Shown: positions 8,087 through 15,046 of the stretch, piece after piece
Position numbering within the stretch: the stretch's first letter is position 1
How the letters are laid out: each line of letters opens with the position of its first letter
DNA from: G020348385 sp964580235
GTDB taxonomy: Bacteria > Acidobacteriota > Aminicenantia > Aminicenantales > Aminicenantaceae
Reading direction: 5' to 3'
Assembly (NCBI GenBank): GCA_964580235.1
Contig: CAZOJY010000038.1
Span: forward strand, 1-28,194
DNA: 28,194 bases
Made by a program: the position numbers and the translations under genes
Notes under the pieces: model-generated
The model's input: the letters and a program-made list of their open reading frames with translations, nothing else
What the model was told of the DNA's origin: nothing
Databases searched by the model: none

Positions 8087-8113
8087 AGAGATTCGCTTAT
8101 ATCACAGAGATTC
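8084..8113. repeat. tandem 11-bp direct repeat across nptA promoter and start codon
   Basis: CACAGAGATTC occurs at 8084-8094 and 8103-8113, a period of 19 bp. Read on the gene strand, each copy is GAATCTCTGTG. One lies in the spacer between -35 and -10, and the other covers the transcription start zone and ends in the GTG start codon. Two same-face sites about two helical turns apart could bind a regulator that blocks the promoter. The CTGTG core loosely recalls a Pho-box half-site, but the Pho box uses an 11-bp period, so I do not call it one. Confidence 0.55.
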
Positions 8114-8124
8114 TTTCCTGTCAA
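8096..8124 (-). promoter_or_regulatory. sigma-70-type promoter of nptA operon (leaderless)
   Basis: On the minus strand TTGACA (8124-8119) is followed by a 17-bp spacer and TATAAG (8101-8096). The -35 is a perfect consensus, the -10 matches 5 of 6, and the spacing is optimal. Only 9 nt separate the -10 box from the GTG start at 8086, so transcription should start 0-3 nt before the start codon. This agrees with the missing Shine-Dalgarno. Confidence 0.75.
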
Positions 8125-8339
8125 AACGGAATTTTTCTAGATGGTAGTTTTGCTGTTCTAAGTAGTTGAAATAAAATAAATTTCTATGAAAATCCTCCCT
8201 TCCTCTGAGCCTTAGATTGTCCATTTTATAGCCCGAATGGGCATTCTAGGAATTTATCTAAAGCAATTTAAGGTCTCTAGAAAAAATCTTCCAAAAGTGG
8301 TACATTCTTTAGGTCCAAATCAATCTAATTTTCGGGTGT

Positions 8340-8415
8340 GGGCGGTTAGCTCAGTTGGGAGAGCGCGGCGTTCGCAACGCCGAGGTCGGGGGTTCAAGTC
8401 CCCTACCGTCCACCA
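8340..8415 (+). tRNA. tRNA-Ala (anticodon CGC)
   Basis: A complete cloverleaf is readable. The acceptor stem GGGCGGT pairs with ACCGTCC, the D stem GCTC with GAGC, the anticodon stem CGGCG with CGCCG around the loop TTCGCAA, and the T stem GGGGG with CCCCT around TTCAAGT. The anticodon is CGC at 8373-8375, reading GCG codons. The third acceptor pair is G3-U70, the alanine identity element, which independently confirms the assignment. Discriminator A and an encoded CCA end at 8415. A T7 run follows at 8418-8424, and a coding start lies only 21 nt downstream. Confidence 0.97.
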
Positions 8416-8436
8416 TCTTTTTTTGGAATAAATGTT

Positions 8437-9153
8437 ATGAGCAGTGAAATTTTGGTTTTAGTTGGAACAGCAGCCACGATTGGATTTATCCATACTCTGC
8501 TGGGTCCTGACCATTACCTGCCGTTTATCGTGATCGGCCGGGCACGAAGATGGACTCTTTCCAAAACGCTTTTTATCTCTTTCCTCTGCGGGTTAGGGCA
8601 TGTGCTGAGTTCTGTGGTCATCGGGTTTGTGGGAATTGCGCTGGGAATGGCGATTTTCCGCATAGAGGGAATCGAATCTTTCCGGGGAGGCCTGGCGGCC
8701 TGGCTTTTAATTGGATTCGGGCTGGCCTATTTCGTATGGGGTTTGCACCGGGGCATCAGGAATAAACCTCACAGGCATCTTCATGTTCATGCCGGCGGCG
8801 TCGAACACGAGCATCCTCACACCCATCAAGAAGCGGTCCACTCCCATGTCCACGACAAGAAAGCCAAGTCTACCCTTACACCCTGGATTCTGTTTACCAT
8901 CTTTGTCTTCGGGCCCTGTGAGCCTCTCATCCCGCTTGTAATGTACCCTGCGGCCAAACACAACACCGCGGGAGTTCTGTTTGTCACACTGGCCTTTGGG
9001 CTGACCACAATTTTAACCATGCTGACGATAATCGCAGCGGCTTCCTGGGGTGTTCGTTTCATACGGCTGGGATTTTTGGAAAGATACGTCCACGCCATCG
9101 CTGGCGCTATGATTTTTGTCTCGGGCATGAGTGTTCAGTTCCTTGGGCTGTAG
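8437..9153 (+). CDS. polytopic membrane protein with His-rich loop, UreH/NiCoT/TauE-like
   Basis: The 238-aa protein has about six hydrophobic segments split by a central hydrophilic loop (about 108-146) packed with histidines, such as HRHLHVH, HEHPHTH and HSHVHDKK. The first helix carries HTLLGPDH (residues 19-26), resembling the HX4DH signature of nickel/cobalt permeases but with one extra residue, and the second half has FGPCEPLIPL, seen in UreH/DsbD_2-like and TauE/SafE-like proteins. The His loop points to binding of a divalent metal such as Ni, Co or Zn, so export or uptake of such a metal is the best guess; sulfite or disulfide chemistry cannot be excluded. The ATG is 21 nt after a tRNA gene with GGAA upstream. 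The Mut7-C gene follows 23 bp later. Confidence 0.6.
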   Translation: MSSEILVLVGTAATIGFIHTLLGPDHYLPFIVIGRARRWTLSKTLFISFLCGLGHVLSSVVIGFVGIALGMAIFRIEGIESFRGGLAAWLLIGFGLAYFVWGLHRGIRNKPHRHLHVHAGGVEHEHPHTHQEAVHSHVHDKKAKSTLTPWILFTIFVFGPCEPLIPLVMYPAAKHNTAGVLFVTLAFGLTTILTMLTIIAAASWGVRFIRLGFLERYVHAIAGAMIFVSGMSVQFLGL

Positions 9154-9176
9154 GAGCGGGCTTGTCGGGAAGCCAC

Positions 9177-9638
9177 ATGAAATTTATCGTTGACTGCATG
9201 CTGGGAAAACTGGCCAAATGGCTGAAAATCCTTGGATTCGATACACTCTTTTTCAGCAAGATCGAAGACGAAAAATTGATATCTCTGGCCAGAAAAGAGG
9301 AAAGAATTATCCTGACAAGGGACACCGGGTTGATCCAACGAGCTAAGGGAGTCGAGACTCTGTTTCTGACAAACGACGAATGGCAGATCCAGGTTCAGCA
9401 GGTTTTAGACCATTTCAATCTCCGGGAAAAAGTCAACCCTCACTCCCGCTGTACAGATTGCAACGTGATATTGAAAAATCTCTCAAAGAAAAACGCAAAA
9501 AATCTTGTCTCCTCTTTTGTTTTTGAACATGCCGATTCCTTTGCCCTTTGTCCGAGCTGCGGCCGGGTCTTCTGGAGAGGGACGCATTTTAGCGATATGG
9601 AAGCGAAAATCGCAGAAATATTAGATCAAAAACATTAG
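9177..9638 (+). CDS. Mut7-C RNase-domain protein (PIN-like fold plus zinc ribbon)
   Basis: The 153-aa protein matches the Mut7-C/DUF82 family. It opens with MKFIVDCMLGKLAKWLKILG, which carries acidic Asp6, continues with RIILTRDTGL containing Asp49, and ends with a zinc ribbon made by Cys92/Cys95 and Cys125/Cys128 (CTDC and CPSC). The family is a PIN-fold predicted ribonuclease; a specific RNA target is not known for the bacterial members. ATG 9177 was chosen because family members begin at this MKF and GGGAAG lies just upstream. A TTG at 9162 would add five residues with no family support. It is downstream of the His-rich membrane protein and upstream of a small membrane protein, with no evident functional link to either. 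Confidence 0.85.
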   Translation: MKFIVDCMLGKLAKWLKILGFDTLFFSKIEDEKLISLARKEERIILTRDTGLIQRAKGVETLFLTNDEWQIQVQQVLDHFNLREKVNPHSRCTDCNVILKNLSKKNAKNLVSSFVFEHADSFALCPSCGRVFWRGTHFSDMEAKIAEILDQKH

Positions 9639-9685
9639 AAAAATCGAGGCATAATTTCGCATGATAATAGTAAAAGGAGGATAAA

Positions 9686-10054
9686 ATGGAGAAGCATGTC
9701 AATCTCCTCGGCATACTCTGGATCGCCCTGGGGGCCTTGACCTTTTTTGGGGCGTTTGTGGTATTTTTTATTCTTTTTGGGATTTCATTTATTCCGGATA
9801 TGGGTTATGAAGCACCCGTGATCCTCAGAACTGTCGGTATTGGGATAGCCATTTTTCTTTTTGTCCTTTCCATTCCCAAAATCATCGCCGGTATTGGGTT
9901 GATGAAGAAGCGGGAATGGGGGAGAATCCTGACTTTGATCGTGGCCTTTCTCAGTATTTTAAGTTTTCCCCTGGGAACGGCCCTGGCGATTTATTCCTTC
10001 GTCATCCTGGTCAAAGACGAAACCATTCAGCTTTTCAGGCAGCAGGACAAATAA
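9686..10054 (+). CDS. small four-TM membrane protein, function unknown
   Basis: This 122-aa product is almost entirely hydrophobic with about four transmembrane segments (roughly 8-33, 46-74, 82-100 and 95-112, the last two being close). A KKREWGR turn at about 74-80 probably lies on the cytoplasmic side, and the tail ETIQLFRQQDK is charged. I do not recognise a named family; short proteins of this pattern are frequent and usually annotated as hypothetical. The start is well supported by AAAGGAGG about 6 nt before the ATG. It ends 2 bp from the stop of the convergent YaiO-type gene, leaving no room for a separate terminator. Confidence 0.75.
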   Translation: MEKHVNLLGILWIALGALTFFGAFVVFFILFGISFIPDMGYEAPVILRTVGIGIAIFLFVLSIPKIIAGIGLMKKREWGRILTLIVAFLSILSFPLGTALAIYSFVILVKDETIQLFRQQDK

Positions 10055-10056
10055 CC

Positions 10057-11379
10057 TCACCAGCGGTATCCTGTCGCCACGAATAGGACATTGCGGGTGG
10101 GCCCGTCCTTTTCGTTCCGGTGGGTGTATTGAATTTTCAGGCGGATGTGTTTCAGGAAATACCAATCCCATTCGGCCAGGAAGATCCAGCTTTTTCTGAC
10201 TAAAACATCCTCGATCGTGATGATGTCGAAAGGTTTAGATCCCTGCCCGTATCCGAGAGCCAAGTAACTGTCTTTTGTGAAATATCTCCTCACATTCACG
10301 AACCAGGAAAAATTTTTGCCTTCTTCCTCCGGCGTGTAGTACCAACGCAAAAAGGGATAATAGTTGCCCACATAGTAACCGATAGAGCCAAGATAAACAG
10401 AAACCGCCTCGTTTTCAAAGTTCATCCGGCGGTATCCCAGGGATATCTCCACGGCTTGAAGAACGGATTGGTACACCTCGAGGAGATAGGAAGTGTGGGG
10501 GTAATGGACAGCCTCTGGCGAAAGATTGAGATCGATGTAGCCGTAAGCCTTGTTCCAGAGATGAGGGTAAAACTCGATGCCGAATTGTGCGTCCTGTCTG
10601 CCGTACCGCTGGGTCCGGTTGTATTTCAAGTTGAGAGAACCGATATCCGGGGAAATTTTTATTCCGAAGACCAGGTGATGGTTAGTATAGTGGCCTCTTC
10701 CGTCACCGAAACTTTCATTTTTGAATTCATATCTCAGCTCAAACCTGTTTGTGAACACGGGATGAGCGCTTTTCAATGCTCTTCTGTATTCCGCATTTTC
10801 AGGGCTCAACTCACAGGCTTTTTTATAGTACTGCCTCGCTTTGGTATAGTTACCCTCCCACTGATTGACTCGGCCGATGCGGAAATGGATATCTGAATCG
10901 TCAGGATGGATCTGAAGGATTTTTTGGTATTTTTCTCTTGCATCCGCAAATTCTTTTTTCCAGGATGCGATTTCAGCTCTGCCTATCATGGCTTCTCTGT
11001 TGTTGTGATTTATTGCCAAAACTTCTTTATATCCCTCCTCTGCTTTGTCATAATGGCCTTCCCATGCAAAAATGTGTGACTGAAACAGCATTAAATCTGT
11101 ATTCTGAGGAGAAATTTCCAGCATCTTTCCCAGCAAATCCAGAGCTTTTCCCCGTTGTCCTGAATAGGCATAGGCTCGAGACAGAATAAAATTGAAATCA
11201 TAATCATCGGGGTTAGAATTAAGCTGATGAAGAGATATTTTTATGGCCGCTTCATAATCCCTGGTCCGGAGGGCCTGCAGGGCCTTTTCTTTCTGGATTG
11301 AATCAGATGCCGAAGCGATTGCCGGAAACAGCAACAAACAAAAAACAAAAAAATTGAAAATCCGCCTCTTTTTTTTCAT
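10057..11379 (-). CDS. TPR protein with YaiO-type outer-membrane beta-barrel
   Basis: The 440-aa product has a signal peptide (1-24, cut after ASA), about five tetratricopeptide repeats from about 28 to 210, for example EEGYKEVLAINHNNREAMIG and YYKKACELSPENAEYRRAL. A C-terminal beta-rich domain follows (about 213-440) with alternating aromatic residues and a terminal tryptophan, as in the YaiO family. A periplasmic TPR scaffold joined to a barrel is the layout of polymer exporters such as PgaA and BcsC, though this is shorter. Its ATG overlaps the TGA of the upstream glycosyltransferase (ATGA, 11379-11376), so the two are translated together. The likely job is passage of the glycan made by that enzyme across the outer membrane. 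This role is inferred from architecture and context. Confidence 0.82.
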   Translation of the reverse strand: MKKKRRIFNFFVFCLLLFPAIASASDSIQKEKALQALRTRDYEAAIKISLHQLNSNPDDYDFNFILSRAYAYSGQRGKALDLLGKMLEISPQNTDLMLFQSHIFAWEGHYDKAEEGYKEVLAINHNNREAMIGRAEIASWKKEFADAREKYQKILQIHPDDSDIHFRIGRVNQWEGNYTKARQYYKKACELSPENAEYRRALKSAHPVFTNRFELRYEFKNESFGDGRGHYTNHHLVFGIKISPDIGSLNLKYNRTQRYGRQDAQFGIEFYPHLWNKAYGYIDLNLSPEAVHYPHTSYLLEVYQSVLQAVEISLGYRRMNFENEAVSVYLGSIGYYVGNYYPFLRWYYTPEEEGKNFSWFVNVRRYFTKDSYLALGYGQGSKPFDIITIEDVLVRKSWIFLAEWDWYFLKHIRLKIQYTHRNEKDGPTRNVLFVATGYRW

Positions 11380-12788
11380 GGTTGTTGCTTTGCCACCGAG
11401 AATCCCTTTTTATCCATGGCTCCCCATTCTTGTTTTCGTCTGAGGATGTCTATAAAAGCTTTAGCCCGGACGATGGATATGAACTGCCGGTATGCCAAAT
11501 TTTCCAAAAAACTGAACAAAGTGATGATAAAAACATAAGACATGCGTGGGTAGCGCTTAGAGGAATATTCTCCTAATAAAACGGACAAGATAGATAATAG
11601 AATTCCAAATACAACAGCAAGAAGGAAAAAAAGCAGCGCAAACGGTTGATTCAGTTCTCCCAGAACTATTAAAACAACAAATGAAGCGTATCCAGCAACT
11701 TCAATCATGGGACCGACCATTTCGAAAATGAAATAAAAGGGCATGGCAATCAGGCCGGTTGTTCCGTATCGTGGGTTGAAAAGCATTTTTTTGCAGTGAA
11801 GGAGGGCTTCTATCAGTCCCCTGTGCCATCTGATTCTCTGGTTTGCCAGCGATCTTAATGTCTCTGGTGCCTCAGTCCAGCAGATTGGGTCCGGAATATA
11901 GGCCATGCGGAAGGGAATCCTGTGTTCATGAAGGAATTTTCTCATCCTCACCACAAGGTCCATGTCTTCCCCTATGGTTTCCGCCCGATAACCCCCGCAT
12001 CTCAACACCACATCTTTGCGGAAAAGCCCAAAAGCTCCGGATATGATCAACATGCTCTTGAGCATACTTAAACCCATCCTTCCTCCTAAAAATGCCCGGA
12101 GGTACTCGAGAATTTGGAAGCGGGCATACCAGTTCCGCGGCATATTGACCTGAGTGACCTGTCCCTCTCTGACTTCGGTTCCGTTCGAAAGCCGTATGAT
12201 GCCCCCAGCTGCGACCGTCTTTTCGGGATCTTCCAGGAAAGGACGCACCATTTTGAGAAGGGCATCTTTTTCCAGAACCGAGTCACCATCGATTCCGCAA
12301 AACAAAGGATAATGGGATATATTCAATCCGGCGTTCATCGCATCTGCCTTTTTTCCGTTTATTTTATCCACGACGATGAGCTTGGAATTCGTTAACGATT
12401 TATAAATGGCCTTGACTGGCTTTGTTGTGATCGATTTCCTGAACACCCATTTTGTTTTTTTGAGATGGAAAGCTTTGATGAGTTTTTTAAGTGTTTTATC
12501 AGTGGAACCGTCATTGACCACAATCACTTCATACTGGGGATACTCCAGAGAAAGAAGAGACTTGATGCTCTCGATGACACCTTTTTCCTCGTTGTAAACA
12601 GGCGCGATGATAGAAATGGGTTTGATAAGAGGCATCATAAAAATTTCCTTGTAATTTATGAACATGTTAATCTGCCGGTAGCGGTTCAACCCGAACATCG
12701 AGAGCATGATGAAAAGCAAGTAGAAAAAATTGAGCAGGAAAAAGTACACGAGAATAATGGATGAAAGGATCTGCAGTACTGCTGTCAT
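11376..12788 (-). CDS. processive family 2 glycosyltransferase, membrane-bound
   Basis: The 470-aa protein has an N-terminal membrane segment (about 5-33) and a GT-A domain with ISIIAPVYNEE, VVNDGSTDKT (Asp93), GKKADAMNAGL, the metal-binding DGD at 167-169, the catalytic GED at 273-275, and QRIRW at 317-321. At least three further membrane segments follow. This D, DxD, ED, QxxRW order defines processive synthases such as PgaC/IcaA, cellulose and hyaluronan synthases, which extend a polymer and thread it across the inner membrane. The start at 12788 was chosen because its ATG overlaps the TGA of the HEAT gene as ATGA and begins just before the first helix. The frame continues upstream to 12956, but that part overlaps the HEAT gene and looks non-coding. 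The sugar donor is unknown. Confidence 0.9.
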   Translation of the reverse strand: MTAVLQILSSIILVYFFLLNFFYLLFIMLSMFGLNRYRQINMFINYKEIFMMPLIKPISIIAPVYNEEKGVIESIKSLLSLEYPQYEVIVVNDGSTDKTLKKLIKAFHLKKTKWVFRKSITTKPVKAIYKSLTNSKLIVVDKINGKKADAMNAGLNISHYPLFCGIDGDSVLEKDALLKMVRPFLEDPEKTVAAGGIIRLSNGTEVREGQVTQVNMPRNWYARFQILEYLRAFLGGRMGLSMLKSMLIISGAFGLFRKDVVLRCGGYRAETIGEDMDLVVRMRKFLHEHRIPFRMAYIPDPICWTEAPETLRSLANQRIRWHRGLIEALLHCKKMLFNPRYGTTGLIAMPFYFIFEMVGPMIEVAGYASFVVLIVLGELNQPFALLFFLLAVVFGILLSILSVLLGEYSSKRYPRMSYVFIITLFSFLENLAYRQFISIVRAKAFIDILRRKQEWGAMDKKGFSVAKQQP

Positions 12789-13858
12789 GGCTGTGTCCAA
12801 TTTCTTTCTTCTGAATAATAAATTTCGTCCATGACCATGACTGCCATATCGGAAGCATACGGGTCCTCTTTCTGCCTGGAGACGGCTTGAAGCCTCTTGA
12901 TGCCGGGCATTCCGAAGGAGGCCAGACTTTGACCCCCGTTGTAGCGGACATGCCAAAAAGGGGAAAACATGGCGTCTGTCAGGATGTCCAATGCCCTGAG
13001 GTCCTGGAGGTTCCCCAGACTCTTGACGGCCTGGGCCCGAACGATCCAGGCATCATCCAGGGAAAGCCTGGCCAACAGTTCATACGAATCAGGGATGAGC
13101 ATTTTTCCTAATGCTCTGGCCACTTTTGTTCTGATTTCCTTTTCGGGATGCTGTGCGAAAAGAACAAGATCCTGGTATAAAGAGCGGAGAGGGATGGCTC
13201 CAACGAGTTCGATCAGCATCCCCAGTTTTTCCAGAGATAGAGATTTTTTCAGGTAAATTTTGATATACTGTTCGATTCTATCCTTTAACGTGAACATGAT
13301 ATTTGTATAGGTTCTTGCATTGGGGTTGGAATCCCTTTCGAATGCTTGGAAAATATACGATATCGCCTGGGGAGATCGTATACGCGATAATGCCTGGACT
13401 GCAACCAAACGCACCAGCGGCTTATCGTTGAGAAGCTGCATGATGTGAACAGCTTCAGATGGATCGGAAAATACAACAAATAGGTGGGTCGCTTGAAGGC
13501 GTTTCATCAGCCGCCTGGAATAGATGTCTTTAAGGCATTTTATTTTGATGGAATAATCGAAGATTTTTTTCAGCTGATCTTTTCCTTCCCCCTCGATCTG
13601 TTCCATGTAGTCGATCAGGACTTTTGTTAGAACTTTGGGATGGGATTGATGTCTGCGGGCGATTTCTGCGGATAATTCCTGTTGCGGAAAAGTGATCAGG
13701 TTAAGAATATCCTGTTCGATTTTGTGGTATTTCCGCTTGAACGTTTTTTTACGGAATTTGATGACAATTCTCCTCAAGATGATAAACGAAAAAAGGGAAA
13801 TGGACAGGAGCAAAAGCAAAATGAGGCTATATCCGATGATGAGGAGCGATATGTTCAT
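12785..13858 (-). CDS. membrane-anchored HEAT-repeat protein
   Basis: The 357-aa protein begins with a single transmembrane helix (about 4-28) followed by a strongly basic stretch (RRIVIKFRKKTFKRKYHK), which by the positive-inside rule places the rest in the cytoplasm. From about 150 to 345 it shows repeated helical pairs with PxxIRxxAxxALGxL-like motifs, such as EIRTKVARALGKM, IVRAQAVKSLGNLQD and HVRYNGGQSLASFG, typical of HEAT/PBS-lyase repeats. Such repeats are protein-binding scaffolds without catalysis. It sits between a response regulator and a polysaccharide synthase with overlaps on both sides (32 bp and ATGA), so it probably couples signal input to the synthase at the inner membrane. 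That coupling is inference. Confidence 0.82.
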   Translation of the reverse strand: MNISLLIIGYSLILLLLLSISLFSFIILRRIVIKFRKKTFKRKYHKIEQDILNLITFPQQELSAEIARRHQSHPKVLTKVLIDYMEQIEGEGKDQLKKIFDYSIKIKCLKDIYSRRLMKRLQATHLFVVFSDPSEAVHIMQLLNDKPLVRLVAVQALSRIRSPQAISYIFQAFERDSNPNARTYTNIMFTLKDRIEQYIKIYLKKSLSLEKLGMLIELVGAIPLRSLYQDLVLFAQHPEKEIRTKVARALGKMLIPDSYELLARLSLDDAWIVRAQAVKSLGNLQDLRALDILTDAMFSPFWHVRYNGGQSLASFGMPGIKRLQAVSRQKEDPYASDMAVMVMDEIYYSEERNWTQP

Positions 13859-14696
13859 TTTTATTGCCCAATAGTTTTTTCACTTTAAGATAGAGCACAC
13901 GCGGAGAAAAAGGCTTTAAAATGTAGTCTTCTGCTCCAATTTCAAGGCCTTTGAGGATGTCGTGCTCTCCGGCTAAAGAACTGATGAGAACAACGGGGAT
14001 ATGAGCGGTTTCCTCATTTTCTTTCAGTATAGAAAGCAGCTGGAAGCCATCCATGCCTGGCAGCATGATGTCCAGAATGATGAGATCGGGCTTTTCCTTT
14101 AGGGTCATTTTTAGACCGTCCTCTGCGTTTAGCCATGCGCTGACGCTGTAATTGTGCTGTGTGAGAACATAGGAGATAATGTTTGCGGTTGTGGCATCAT
14201 CCTCTACGATCAGGATTTTTTGCCGCCCATTCTTTCTCTCTTCCTCAAGTCCGAGGTTTTTCACCCGTTTGCGCAGAAAGAGGTTTCTTTTTTTCATTTT
14301 CTTTGACTCGAACTCCTCGCGTCTGATCTCGAGATGATCCGAGAGGTCGAGCAGCTTTTTTATCATATTCATGTTGGCCAATTCGTGGTCCAAATCCACG
14401 GTTTCCTTTTTTTGTTCTTTTTTTCTCTTTCTGCCCTTTTTCTGAGCGCCAGATTTTTTCTTGCCGTCTAATTCCTCAAAAGATTCGATTTTTTGCCTGT
14501 ATTTGCCGATCTTCAACAATCCCCCGATGACAACGTCTGTTTGCTTCCCGATCTCTGTTTTGCTTAGACGTATTTGACGGACGGTGCTTTCCACCTCCGC
14601 TTGTATTTGATCGATCGTCATTTCTTTCTTGTCTTCTGAAATCGAGGTCGTTTTTGAGGACTTCCTGGGCTTTTCCTTTTTATTTTTACTTTCCAT
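13827..14696 (-). CDS. response regulator with coiled-coil N-terminus and C-terminal receiver domain
   Basis: The 289-aa protein has an unusual order. The first about 155 residues are charged and helical, with a very lysine-rich stretch around 79-98, and the receiver domain is at the C-terminus (about 159-276). Receiver residues are intact: acidic pocket EDD at 165-167, phosphoacceptor Asp209 in LIILDIMLPGMDG, Ser239 and Lys261 in YILKPF. There is no DNA-binding or enzymatic output domain, so it likely works through protein contacts, perhaps with the HEAT protein or the synthase. It is first in a four-gene overlapping operon, and its 3' end overlaps the HEAT gene by 32 bp. No histidine kinase is present in the window, so the partner kinase must be elsewhere. 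Confidence 0.88.
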   Translation of the reverse strand: MESKNKKEKPRKSSKTTSISEDKKEMTIDQIQAEVESTVRQIRLSKTEIGKQTDVVIGGLLKIGKYRQKIESFEELDGKKKSGAQKKGRKRKKEQKKETVDLDHELANMNMIKKLLDLSDHLEIRREEFESKKMKKRNLFLRKRVKNLGLEEERKNGRQKILIVEDDATTANIISYVLTQHNYSVSAWLNAEDGLKMTLKEKPDLIILDIMLPGMDGFQLLSILKENEETAHIPVVLISSLAGEHDILKGLEIGAEDYILKPFSPRVLYLKVKKLLGNKNEHIAPHHRI

Positions 14697-14721
14697 GGTT
14701 CTGTTTCCTGTTATGCATTGA

Positions 14722-14737
14722 ACTCCCTCTTGGGAGT
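14722..14737 (-). other. small hairpin in leader of the response-regulator operon
   Basis: ACTCCC (14722-14727) and GGGAGT (14732-14737) form a 6-bp stem with a four-base loop. It lies between the candidate promoter and the ATG at 14696, so it would be in the 5' leader. No T-run follows on either strand, so it is not an intrinsic terminator. Confidence 0.4.
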
Positions 14738-14764
14738 CACAAATTCCCTGATTCTATTATATAT

Positions 14765-14792
14765 ATATTATTATAAGGCCGATCTTTGACAA
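14765..14792 (-). promoter_or_regulatory. candidate promoter of response-regulator operon
   Basis: On the minus strand TTGTCA (14792-14787) is followed by a 16-bp spacer and TAATAT (14770-14765) in a very AT-rich run. Matches are 5 of 6 for the -35 and partial for the -10. The run contains other possible -10 registers, so the exact start point is uncertain. Confidence 0.4.
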
Positions 14793-14815
14793 TCGCTGGT
14801 TGAGATGATTTGGAG

Positions 14816-14869
14816 GGGGGATTTTTTCATGATTTTCTCATCTTGAATGGTGAAAATGTCTAATCCCCC
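14816..14869. other. nested dyad / long hairpin in the intergenic region
   Basis: GGGGGATT (14816-14823) pairs with AATCCCCC (14862-14869). Inside it ATTTTC (14832-14837) pairs with GAAAAT (14852-14857), and CAT (14839-14841) with ATG (14847-14849). The layered pairing spans 54 nt. This is the divergent region 14697-15046 between the response-regulator operon and DUF5916 gene 2, which otherwise holds only the promoters listed. It could be a structured RNA, a regulatory site or chance. No T-run follows on the plus strand, though a T-run is present inside the left arm. Confidence 0.4.
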
Positions 14870-14937
14870 ACGGCCATGGATTTGTGAATTTTTCAGGTTA
14901 AAATAAGAATGGCATATATGGGCTGAGTAAAATATTT

Positions 14938-14966
14938 GGCAACCTTGGAGGGGATATTTACGTAAT
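14938..14966 (+). promoter_or_regulatory. candidate ECF-sigma promoter for DUF5916 gene 2
   Basis: GGCAAC (14938-14943), 17 bp, then CGTAAT (14961-14966). The -35-like box extends to TGGCAACCTT (14937-14946), identical over 10 nt to the box upstream of the ECF sigma gene, and the second box begins at exactly the same distance. AAC-containing -35 and CGT-containing -10 boxes are typical of ECF sigma factors such as SigW. Transcription would start about 74 nt before the gene. Confidence 0.65.
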
Positions 14967-15046
14967 TACTATCTAGTGCAGATGAAATGGTAGGTAATTT
15001 GCTGCGAATACCAAAAAATACATTCATGTAAAGAGAGGAAAGAATT

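Noticed and set aside
8084..8113. Pho box upstream of nptA
   Set aside because: The half-site is only loosely similar and the period is 19 bp instead of 11 bp.
12789..12956. Upstream extension of the glycosyltransferase frame
   Set aside because: It overlaps the HEAT gene, has no ribosome site and is not family-like; the ATGA overlap at 12788 gives the better start.
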